Source: Pomacea canaliculata (Eukaryota > Mollusca > Gastropoda > Architaenioglossa > Ampullariidae). From it: a stretch of 64,000 bases of DNA. Positions 22,840 to 34,100 of this stretch are shown here, piece by piece (the first letter of the stretch is position 1; each line of letters starts with the position of its first letter). The notes under the pieces were generated by a model. It was not told where the DNA came from, ran no database searches, and was given only the letters and a program-made list of their open reading frames with translations. Location of the stretch: the NCBI RefSeq assembly GCF_003073045.1, contig NC_037592.1, positions 1,709,371 through 1,773,370 of the forward strand, in the 5' to 3' direction. The translations under genes and the position numbers were made by a program.

Positions 22840-23461
22840 GTTTGTAGAAGATGGAGCTAGTAATACCTTAAAGAAACTAAAAGGCAACAAATCAAGTGGC
22901 GAAAGATAACATCATTAAGGAATTGATGAAAACTGTTGTTAGCAAGAGACTAGAGGTGTTTGCTGATGTCGGCGGTTGTAGTGTCCAAGCTGGACTATTG
23001 TAACTGTGTGTTGATCTCCATCACTGTCTGCTGGACCAGTCCACACAAGCTGACAACACCGCATTCGTCATTGTAGTGCGAGGCTGATGATGGCAGACCA
23101 CGTGTACACCACCTGCACTGGATTACAGTTGAGGTTCTCATCCAGTTCAAGATGGTCAGACTTTGCTGTCATGCTGTTCATGATGTCGTCCCTATGTCTC
23201 TGTCTGAGCTTGTGGCCAGACTAGTCTCACCGGTCACTTCGCTCTGTCCACGCTGGTCCTCTCAGTCCTGCCTTCCTGCGGGGACATTACATGCTTTCCG
23301 GTCTACCCTGACTATTCCTTTCTCTACCTTACTTCTCTCTGTACATTCCTTGATATTCCTGACAATGTTCACTGTACATGTGAGTGTGTGACACGACATC
23401 ATCACCTGCTGTCCCCTGTCTCATAAAGCACATTCAGCTCGCCTCCGTCTGGGGAAGGCGC

Positions 23462-23538
<77 letters not shown>

Positions 23539-23540
23539 CA
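22840..23540 (+). mobile_element. LINE 3' end (CR1/L2-like) with (ATT)n tail, internally deleted
   Basis: Broken plus-strand frames read a LKKLKGNKSSG-type segment (start of reverse transcriptase) and then directly VVVSKLDYCNCVL and IQFKMVRLCCHAVHD with LSELV, which belong to the end of reverse transcriptase. The core catalytic part is missing between them. The element closes with GGGGAAGGCGCTTTATT, a hairpin-like 3' end, and about 25 ATT units (23,463-23,540), the usual tail of CR1/L2-type LINEs and their SINEs. It is a dead copy. Confidence 0.8.
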
Positions 23541-23544
23541 AAAC

Positions 23545-25440
23545 TGGGTGCTGAACACTTGACTGTTTGTGTCCATTGCCTAGTATAATAAGCTTCCTAT
23601 TTGGTTTAAGGAGTAAGAGTGTTTACTGTGAGCACCAAACAGCATTAGATACAATTATAAAAGTATTTCCTTTGGTAAAAACTGCTGAAAGTATCTTTTA
23701 ATGGTAATTTTTACCATTTTATTCTTTTCATAGATGTACACAGACATTCCACACAGACGTACTAAATATCTATGTAGAGCACAGGTACACATTTTTGACA
23801 GACATTCTACAAACATCTACATAAAACTTCTACATGGATTTACCCACAAATTTCTACACGTGCAACAAACACATTAGTCACTCGTATACCAAAACTCGTC
23901 CACTGATTTTTAAAATGATTGTAAACACATAACCTTTGGCATGCACAATACAAGACAACATCCACACAGTGTTACCACCAGAATCGTGAGACTTTGCTAC
24001 ATTGCACCCCACGGGCGGTGTTTTACAGCAAATTGTAAAGTCCGTGGGTGTAGCAAGTGGCAGGTGAGTGGATAATAAGTTAACATCGGCGATCGCTGTG
24101 TTGCTAGGTTGTCGGTGGGCGAGGGTTGTGTGAATAGTTGGACTGACACGACAGTCTGCACTGTCCTCGTCGGCGGTCAAACCTGCTTGTCATTAACATT
24201 AACGCGGGTTTTCTTTATTTTCCTGTGTAATCATTCAGTGTAATACTTCTAAATCTCGGAACTTTTGTCATTATTGTTATCACTCTCTTCTTGCGGGGAA
24301 ATAAGTGACTTTGGCGAGGGCTAAGACGCAGGTACAACGCTCCAATCGTGTGTTGATATCCGTACAGAAACACTCCTTCTACCTTCTGCCATCTTCTACC
24401 CGTTACATCCGGTCTCTGGACCTGTGGTGTGGACAGGACCATTGGCAGCCTGGATGACAGTTTTTCACATGAATTATGCAAACTGGGAGTAGCTTCTGGC
24501 TACATATCTTTCATTTCATATGCATTCTACAGACAATAATTTATACATGTCATGTTGCGTGCGTCCGTGTCTGTCTGTGTTTCTGCCAGGCCAGGATATG
24601 GTTCTATAATCTATATTGTAGTATTATTATTCCTATCCACTTCTGTCTCTCGTGCGTGGAGTCTCTATGACATCATCGAGTCGATCACGTGCTACCAAGC
24701 CTTCTGGGCAGCTCTTCCGTGACGTCATCAGTCTGCGGGACCCGGATAAGAGGGTGTTTTCTGTACCGACTGCCGGGTGCAGACTGCGCACTATGCCGGG
24801 TGCGGGGACTGGTCGCCGGAGAGGAATGTGCAGACATTGCAGGGTAGTGCGGGTCTTCAGTGGGGCCGGGTGCACGACACGTCACTAGGCTCTAACTCTG
24901 AGGCGAAGTAGTCAACTGAAGTGATCATAAACTAAGTCGTAAGCTAAACTCATCCTGCTTGTGGCCCTACACCCGGCTCCGTAAGACAGGGAGGGTAGGT
25001 CAGCGTCTCCGAGTCCCTACACTCCCCTGTGTGTGTGTGTCCACACCTCATGAGTGCGTGCGTGCGTTAGAGTGGGTGAGTGAGACAAGTTGTTTGTGTA
25101 CATTTCTTTCTGGTCATACAGGTATGCGTGCACTGGCGATGGATTTACTAGGATCTCAAACTTATTTTCGGTAGAATGTTTATGTCTGCACAATAAACCG
25201 ATACAAAACATTCACCTCCTACAAAAGCTTTTAATACATTCCCATATCTGCCCACCAACCTATCTATCCATATATATATATATACACACACACATACAGA
25301 CAGACAGCTAATTCTGGTCCATCCAGGATATAGCCCTCCAGTTATAGCCTTTCAACGCCTCTCCCATCCAGGACTAGTAAGCAAAAAAAAAAAAGAAAGT
25401 ACAAATAAAGGTGACTCTTGATGCCTGCTTGTCTCAGACA
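23545..25440. other. No supported gene
   Basis: Between the LINE tail and the shell-type gene promoter I see no supported frame. A GC-richer patch at 24.65-24.90 kb has open frames on both strands without domain signal. GT and TA/CA microsatellites lie near 25.02 and 25.27-25.31 kb. Confidence 0.4.
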
Positions 25441-25623
25441 GTTTTGTTTAATGGTTGTTTAAAAGGCTGATTAATGTCAGGTGCGAGAGTTTCCCGGATG
25501 TGTGGGTGCTTGACAGCAGCCATGTCTTGTGCTGGTGCTGACACCACCCTTGTCTGGGGCTCGCTGGTTGTGACGCACGTCACGCTCGGCCAGGCAGGCG
25601 TGGAGGTGGGTGTGACGTGCTGC

Positions 25624-25630
25624 TATAAAA
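25624..25630 (+). promoter_or_regulatory. TATA box of the shell-matrix-type gene
   Basis: TATAAAA lies about 30 bp before a GC-richer leader that ends in a perfect splice donor at 25,871. TGACGCACGTCACG just upstream (near 25,570) holds a CRE-like palindromic TGACG/CGTCA pair that could be a regulatory site. The start site itself is inferred from the spacing. Confidence 0.6.
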
Positions 25631-25654
25631 TGCTTGGCTGCAGGCAGTGCCGGA

Positions 25655-25871
25655 CACACCGACACCTGGCGGCAAAGGGCAGTAAGAACTTCGGGCCCTT
25701 TCTACAAGTGAGTGAGAGAAGAAAGAGAAGTCAGAGAAAGGAAGCAAAGAAAGCAGCCGCACGACACCGAGCGTGAAGATCTCGCGAAGTTTGGACAACG
25801 ACGATTACCTTTATTTTGCCGCACAGACCCGAAGCTTCACAGTTGTTACCTGAAACAAACCTACCTGACAG
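25655..25871 (+). other. Probable 5' UTR exon 1 of the shell-matrix-type gene
   Basis: The leader runs from about 30 bp after the TATA box to CTACCTGACAG|GTAAGTCT, a consensus donor. It contains no long frame. The next acceptor that fits is at 27,288, in front of the exon with the initiator ATG, giving a first intron of about 1.4 kb. First-exon-only 5' UTRs are common in secreted-protein genes. Confidence 0.55.
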
Positions 25872-26177
25872 GTAAGTCTTTATGTGGTCGTCTGCTAGCA
25901 AAGATTTCTCTCCCTGACCTGATGCTCGTCCCCTGTAATTTGTCTAAACACTGTGTTGGATTCCGAGTCCGAGGTGCATACACTACATAAACATTCTGTC
26001 TTGGCTTCTGTTGTGATGGGGGAGGGAGCATGGGCAGGTGTGTTGTGGGTACTAGTTCTGTTTAACCAGGTGTGACGTGTGCTGAGTGAGGCAGAGAAGT
26101 TATATGTACACACCTTGATATTCTGAACTTACAACTGATTTCCTCGCGTTAAAGAAAACAAAAGATCTTTAGTAAAC

Positions 26178-26240
26178 TTTCAATTCAATTCAATTTAACT
26201 TTATTATCTCACGAGGAGAAATTACAAGACGTAGTAAAAC
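26178..26240 (-). mobile_element. 3' tail of a LINE or SINE inside intron 1
   Basis: On the minus strand: GTAATTTCTCCTCGTGAGAT, then AATAAAGTTAAATTGAATTG with repeated AATTG. This '..TTTCTC..G..AATAAAGTT' end with a short tandem tail is typical of Jockey/RTE-like retroposon 3' ends. A related tail on the plus strand occurs at 51.17-51.24 kb. The body is not identifiable. Confidence 0.5.
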
Positions 26241-27288
26241 AACTGGCTTATAATAAAAAACTTATAATAAAAACTTAATAAAAACTTAATTCCACTCAAA
26301 CTATCATCTCACTTTGACTTCATCTATCCCGGGGTTATTATGCCTTAATGATGATAATGACTATGACGATTCCTTATTAACGAGGGTGGTAGAGTAAGCA
26401 AGACATGATTTTTGTCAATCTAGCCCTCGCCCTTAAAGGGACAAGAAAAAGTTGAGTAGCTAACTAATTACAAAAAAGTAATAATAAACATGAATTATCC
26501 TACATTGTGGTAATGTGTTTTAGTAATTGTCATGACGAGATGCTAAACTCACAGGGAGGACACAGCCCTTCTCATCTTCCTGATAAATTACCTGCCCAAA
26601 CAGGCTATCTTTAGCTCTGCAACACGTCACACCAGTACTTTACGCACCCAGCCCAAGGCAGTGACATTTTCTTTCTTAACCAGATTTCACAGTTTCAAAA
26701 GTGACAAGGTTGAGGTGATGTCACAGAGTGCCTTGCCCTTGACATGACACAGGTCTAGTCGGTCACGAGTCGCGGATGTCACGCACATTACAGACGAGCA
26801 GCAGGCAACATCCTGGCCACGTGACGTTGATTGAGTGACGTCGCACTGAAGGTCTGTGTTGGGCGCCCCACTAGAAAGACAAGTGCTACGTCACAGCCTC
26901 CCTAACCCCATTCCCACCCAAATACCAACAACCACTCGACTATCTGGTCATCAAACTGAGGCTGAAATACCGTTTTCTGTGCTTGTTGCTATGGAAACAA
27001 TTTCTAGTTCTTTCCGATCTACTGATCTCTCAGTGGACACGGTGGCCATCCAGCCGACCTTTCTTGTAGCAATGTTGTTCTCAGAAAAGTTGTCACTAAT
27101 TTCCAACAAATAACCGACAAACGTCACAGGTATTGTGTAAGCAGGTAAACATCTTCCTTTAAGTTGTTGACGTGGTGAGTAAGGCAGCCATGTCCACAGT
27201 GTTCGAACATTACTAATCCCAACATTCAGAGTATTCATCATACAGTGACGACTCCTCAGTGACAATTGTTGTTTTGTGTTTGATTCAG

Positions 27289-28175
27289 GAAGTGAGGAAA
27301 CAGATGATGGAGGTACGATCCCCAGCACCACTTGTCAAGTTCCTCATCTTGACGCTGAGTGTCACCCCCTGCACCAGCTTCACCTACCCGCCCCGCGCTT
27401 CTTACCCACAGACTGGTGGCTATGGCAACAAGGGCACGCAACTGCAACAACAAATGCCAATTGGCTTTCTCTACCCCAACCTCCTCAAGAACCTGAATTC
27501 CGGCTACAACTGGCAGGCACTACAACAAGCCTTACAGCAACGGCAATACGCTGGACAGCAGCAGCAACAACAGCAGTACCTGGACCGCCTGCTGCAGACC
27601 CTGTACGGCACATCTCACACAGGACAGGAGGAGGAGGCCGGCCAGCAGACACAGACGTACGAAGACATCGAGGACCTGCAGGAGGCCATTACAAGTGTGC
27701 TGGATGCAGTGTACGGCCACGTCAGCACAACTCCTTCCTCCAATGAAGATGACGATGATGTCGAGGAAGAAACTACTCCAACCACTGCTGCTGTGTCCAG
27801 TACCACGCAGTCATCCTATAATAATAATCACGATGATGACGATGAGGATGACGATGAGGATGACGATGATGATGAAGAAGCAGTGACAACTCCACGCACA
27901 GTTTCAGAGTCCAGTACCACACAGCCACCCTTTGTTGACGACAGCGATGAAGAAGAGGAAGACGATGATGAAGTAACTACGCTGTCGCCGGTGACTGAGG
28001 TCACAACCCAGTCCCTCGATGATGACGATGATGATGTTACGACGACAACTCCAGTCGTCAAGGACCTTCGCCCCTGACAGCAGTAACGAGGATGATGACA
28101 GCGAGGAGAATGAAGAGACCACTACGACCACCACAACAACTGCAGCACCTACAGCGTCTGCTAACACAGGGCCTA
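27289..28175 (+). CDS. Exon 2: signal peptide, Gln-rich and acidic region
   Basis: Acceptor TTTGATTCAG, donor CCTA|GTAAGTT (phase 1). The start codon is at 27,304, directly before a hydrophobic signal peptide. A Gln-rich part contains a run of seven Q, followed by blocks of Asp/Glu alternating with Thr/Ser/Pro (TTTPVV type), suited to calcium binding and possibly O-glycosylation. Compared with the linker exon at 31,071 there is one extra base near 28,063 (GTCAAGGACC versus GTCACAACC). As it stands the frame then ends at 28,077, giving a 257-residue acidic secreted protein. The frame of the last 100 bases is the one that fits exon 3. Confidence 0.8.
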
Positions 28176-29250
28176 GTAAGTTACTACAGTATCTCGAGAT
28201 ACGAGCGAGCTAACGAGGGGAAACTGGTGACGTCACAAGGTAATTAATGCAGCTAATTAACATTGTGTGTCAGCTCCCATTGCCTGTAGTCTTCATGATG
28301 GAAGCTATGTAACTCGCATTTTGCTATTTGTCGACTACCTCATTACGACACATTACAAAGAAGATTCTTTATATTTCCTCATTAGACTTTCCGTTTTGTA
28401 TAAAGCACTTTTTTTGACCTGGACTTTCTGCTGAGAGACAGGGAGTGGATGTGAACACGTTCATGTCTCTGTCCACAGACATGTGTGACGGCTGTGAGCT
28501 CCGTCATGGCGTAGGGTACAAGCCCCACCCCAGTGACTGCACCCTGTACGTACAGTGCCAAGCCGACAAGAATGGACTGCCGGTGGTTGCAGGGGTCAGG
28601 CCGTGTCCCCACGGGCTGTACTGGAACCAGGACAAGCTGACCTGCGACTACCGCCACAACGTCAACTGTGTCGATGGTAGGTGGTTACTGTCGTTAATGT
28701 TGTCACGGTGTCTTACAACAGGTCTGACCGCTGTTCTTGTTATCGACTGTAACAATTGGCGAGGATTTGGCGAAATTTTAATTTATTTTTTTAAAACCTG
28801 AGTTGTTCCTGCATTCGTCTACTTGTGTCTATCTCTGCTTCTCTCTATCTTTCCTTTATCTTCCTCTTACAGCGTCGCGTGTGTGTGTGTGTGTAAATGT
28901 GTGCGTGTGAGTGTGTGTGTGTGACTGTGTGTGAGAGCCTCCTAACTACACTTGTTCCATTCTCCGCGGTCTGCAGACATCTGTCGTGCCGGTGCCGTCC
29001 GTAAGACCAAAGCCTCCGCCGCCTCCTGCCGTGGCTACTGGGACTGCAACTCCGGCACCGCGCTGGCCAAGTGCTGCCCCATCAACTACAGCTACAACCC
29101 CTACATCGCGCGCTGCACCTACAACCCCACGTGCCGTGACGACTGCCTGACCTCCACAGCTCCTTGTAAGACTTTGACCTTCTGAAGATGCACATGTAGT
29201 TATTACTGGTGGTTGTAATCATAACAGACTCACTTGAATCCTTTGTAGAA

Positions 29251-29299
<49 letters not shown>

Positions 29300-31160
29300 A
29301 TGATGATCTGTGTGTCCAGTTGTTGCCGAGTGTCCCAATGGCATGCGTCCAGTGCCGGGTGACCGCACCAAGTACGAGGTGAAGACTGGAAACACGTGGA
29401 CACTCATGTCCTGTCCGGCTAACCTGGGTTTCTCCACCCTGCCCTGTGGATGCAACGTGCATCTCAACACCAACGTACAGCAAGGTAATGCACGAGGCTT
29501 CCTACCTCTCTGTCTACCTGTCTACCCACTCTGTCACTGATAAGTGCAGGTAGTCGAGCATGACCATTTTGCTTACTTTCCATGTCACGTGACTCACATT
29601 GGTGTATGGATTGATGCACGCTTGAACAGTGAGGTTAGATGTGTCTGTATGATGATGTTTGTAACCAACCGCTTCCTGTGGTGCGCAGAGTGCGTCCCGG
29701 AGCTGTACCTCCCTTTCATCTCGGACACCCAGGACCAGTCCGGCCGCCAAGTCTTCGTCAAGAACGAGGGTGTGCAGGTGAGAGACGGCAAGGCCTTCTT
29801 TGACGGCAAGAGTCGCCTGACGGTACCACGCTTCTCCAACACCTGGTGGGGCTCCACGGTGTACGTGCACCTGCGCTTACAAGTCCGCACTGACCAGCAC
29901 CCGCCGCCTGGCTCTCGTCTCCAACGGTGACTGTCAGGTTCGACCCTCGCTGGCCGTGTGCGCCGGGCCCGCAGGTGTCGAGTTCTACGCTGAGACTGAG
30001 AACAGCCCCCAGCCGGTCAACTTCACCGTGTCCACCTTTGACCAGGTCAGTGAACAAGGGTTGCACGTGTTAGCTCAACCTGCTTCGCCCTCTAAGGCTA
30101 AGACAACGATTTAAAAAAGAAGATAGATGTACTGTAACGCAGATAAGTAGAGGGACACAGCTGCAACGAGATTCCAACGCAATGTTCTTGTCGGTTGGCA
30201 GGGTTATGGATGGCAGGACGGCTGGCAGGACGTCTTGTACCGCCTGGACGCCGGCTCACTTTATGGCCACGTCAGCCTTAACCGCGATAGTCGTGTTGCA
30301 CTTGGTGAGTTTTACAAACTGCAGAAAACCCTTTTTTTTCATCCTTCTTGTTTCCAGTCTTTCTTTCAGTAACTCAGCATGCACGAGAAAAAAGAGAGAA
30401 GCAGAAGATTTCGAATTTTTATTTATCCTCTCCTGCAGTTATAAGTGGCAGTAACACATACTTAAACTAGTCTGTTTAATTGTTTTTAATGTTGTGTTAC
30501 CCAGCTAACCTGGAGGTCCGCCAACGCGGCCTGGTGATCGGTAGCGGTGGTGGCTGTGATGACTTCAACGGATTCATCGATGAAGTGAGAATTCGACTTT
30601 CTTGACCATTTGGTTTACCTCAGAGGTTAAGCGAGCACCCGGATGATAACGTATTGTCTGGCACCAGCTTTGTGGTCATGTTTGTAGAAAATGACAGATA
30701 ATGAGAACACGTGAGGCGGCCAGTAGATTTTCTCACATAACGAGGCACAAAGTTGTGTTGGTGGGGGGGTCTATCATGTATACGAAACTAAGTTCTCCAC
30801 CATGGCTGACTCTACTTGAAACCGACAAGTCATCAGATATACGAAACTAATTCGGCTGGCTCTACTTAAATACCGACAAAGTTGTGTTTTGCTTTAGTTC
30901 TTTGATTTGAAACCTGAGGAGGTAGGTGCCAATCTGTTGGTTTACGAGAGACTTTACAAGAGTAAAATAAAAGCTTTTTTGTCAGGTTCTCTTTGGGAGT
31001 TGAAGATAAGCGATGCCTCTGACAATGTTCAGAATAATGTCAACACTCTCTTGCTGTCTCTTCTCCTCAGGTCACCGTCTATCTGTGTCGCCCTAAAGAG
31101 AAAGACGATGATGAATCAACCACAGTCGAGCTGGTGGACACTGTCACAACCCAGTCCCCT

Positions 31161-31192
<32 letters not shown>

Positions 31193-34100
31193 TACGACGA
31201 CTCCAGTCGTCACAACCTTTGCCCCTGACAGCCGTGAAACGGACGACAGCGAGGAGAATGAAGAGACCACTAGGACCACAACAACAACTGCAGCACCTAC
31301 AGTGTCTGCCAACACAGTCCCTAGTAAGTTACTACAGTATCTACTAACAGTTCCTAGAGAGAGTGACTAGATTATCTACTAACACAGGGCCTAGTAAGTT
31401 AGAAAAGTATGTGCTAGCACATTGCCTCATACATAACAAGAGCATATATTAGCACAGTGGGTCTAGTAACACAGTGCCTAGTAAAAGAGCATATCTACTT
31501 AGTGTCTAGTGAGATTACAGTATGTGCTTACACACTGCCTTGTGTTGTAGTACTCACTGCCCACTACGTCACGCCTAAAGCTAAACATGTGAACAGCTAA
31601 CTTCTAAAGCTAAACATGTGAACAGCTAACTTCTAAAGCTAAACATGTGAACAGCTAACTTCTAAAGCTAAACATGTGAACAGCTAACTTCTAAAGCTAA
31701 ACATGTGGACTGTCAACTGCGCCTTAAGGTGTCCAGGGTCTGTTGCTATGGATGACAGAAACAAACTTACTGCAAAGACTTGTTACCACAATCAGCGTTC
31801 TTCCCCTTACCCGCTCAACCCTCCGTTGTTCTCGAAATACGAACGACCTTATAAGGAGAGGCTGGTGACGTCACAATGTGCATAATTAGCATAAAGTTTC
31901 AACGCTCCCATTGGCTGTATTGTTCACCACGTAAGCTGATACGTTTGTTTGACTGGTGATTGCTCTTGATCATTGATTGGAAATCGCCCTTGATAAACTG
32001 ATGATTGGACTAGACGCTTGTATCTCGAGAACCTAAGGTAGTAAGTGGGGAATAGGGACTATAAGACACAAACATTTCTACCCGCCCACCACCCACACAC
32101 CAACAAGCCACCCGTCTATCACACCTACGGTCGTTGACACATTAGAAATACGGTTCTTAAACCAGTTTGTGTTTCCTCATTATACGAAGCCCTTGTTTCT
32201 TACCTCTTAGAGGCTAGAGGTAGAAATCTTTGCATGTTTACCTGGACTTTCTGCTGAGAGACAGGGAGTGGATGTGAACACGTTCATGTCTCTGTCCACA
32301 GACATGTGTGACGGCTGTGAGCTCCGTCATGGCGTAGGGTACAAGCCCCACCCCAGTGACTGCACCCTGTACGTACAGTGCCAAGCCGACAAGAATGGAC
32401 TGCCGGTGGTTGCAGGGGTCAGGCCGTGTCCCCACGGGCTGTACTGGAACCAGGACAAGCTGACCTGCGACTACCGCCACAACGTCAACTGTGTCGATGG
32501 TAGGTGGTTACTGTCGTTAATGTCGTCACGGTGTCTCACAACAGGTCTGACTGCCACAGAGTTGTTGCTATCGACACTGTAACTGTAAACGTGGATTTGC
32601 TGTGGCTGCTACTGCTACAGACACTGCACTGTCTTGCTGAGGACTAGAGCAACATAAACTAGTGATGAACGCATACTTGCTGCTATAGACTGTGTAGACA
32701 GCTCTCGGCTTCATAAACCTACCTACAAAATAGCAATGAGAAAGGGGGAAATGACTGAAATCTCAAAATATTCACAATAAACTTCGTGGCTGAAAGTTTC
32801 ATGTTATTTGCAAGAAATAGCAACTGAGGTAAAGGGAGAGAAATCCTGTTGTCAGATTGGATGGTGTCATATGAAAAAAAAATACATTTATTTGAAAATG
32901 TATACACCTGTCATCTCTAGCTACTCCAACCTGTCTACCTGTGTCTCTATCTCCCTCTGTGTGTGTGAGAGCCTCCTAACTACACTTGTTCCATTCTCCG
33001 CGGTCTGCAGACATTTGTCGTGCCGGTGCCGTCCGTAAGACCAAAGCCTCCGCCGCCTCCTGCCGCGGCTACTGGGACTGCAACTCCGGCACCGCGCTGG
33101 CCAAGTGCTGCCCCATCAACTACAGCTACAACCCCTACATCGCGAGCTGCACCTTCAACCCCACGTGCCGTGACGACTGCCTGACCTCCACAGCTCCTTG
33201 TAAGGCTCTCATCTACTGGAGTTGTTGTTAATATTATTGGTAGTAGTAAACAAGTAGATTATGAATCATCCTTATCAATAGATAACTTTTTCAATAATCT
33301 ATAAATAGAAACCAGACGTACCGTAGATTCTCATGTTATATTTATAATAGCTTATACGTATAAACTTTCGCATTTGCTAGGTAGTTCACTATTCTGTGGT
33401 CATTTACTAGTCTCAATGGCATATATATATATTAGTAAAGATTTGTCTCCGTGATGCAGGGATGCAAAAATTAAAACTAAATGTGGAAAGAGTCGGACGA
33501 GGGGTCACGTGTTTTTACGCCAAACCCGCAGTTAATTCAGATTCTCTTCCTTTTTCGCGACTGTACCCCCAAACACCCGGTCCTGTAGACAAGTGACACA
33601 TAGAGAGAGACAAAACACAGTGTCCCCGAGAGCAGATGTTGACATAAAACAGTCCATCAACAAGCGCTTAGCCGCTGCGCCAACGATGCCCAGTGCAGAC
33701 GACAACGACGACGACGATGATGATGATGATTGATGAGGATTATTAATGATTGATGATTGAGATGATGATGATGATCTGTGTGTCCAGTTGTTGCCGAGTG
33801 CCCCAATGGCATGCGTCCAGTGCCGGGTGACCGCACCAAGTACGAGGTGAAGACTGGAAACACGTGGACACTCATGTCCTGTCCGGCTAACCTGGGTTTC
33901 TCCACCCTGCCCTGTGGATGCAACGTGCACCTCAACACCAACGTACAGCAAGGTAATGCACGAGGCTTCCTACCTCTCTGTCTACCTGTCTACCCACCTG
34001 TCTTACAATCTACCTCACCTACCAGTCCACTGGTTTACTTACCCGTCTACCGATCTATCAATCCTTCTACCAGTGTAATCCCATATCAGTCTATTCAGTT

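Noticed and set aside
27532-28167. Antisense Ser/Val-rich frames opposite the acidic exon
   Set aside because: They are complements of GAT/GAC/GAG codon runs in a well-supported plus-strand exon.
29082-29483. Antisense His/Gln/Ser/Ala homopolymer frames (and the equivalents at 33,532-33,951)
   Set aside because: They are products of GCT and GAT microsatellites in introns and of the shadow of coding exons.
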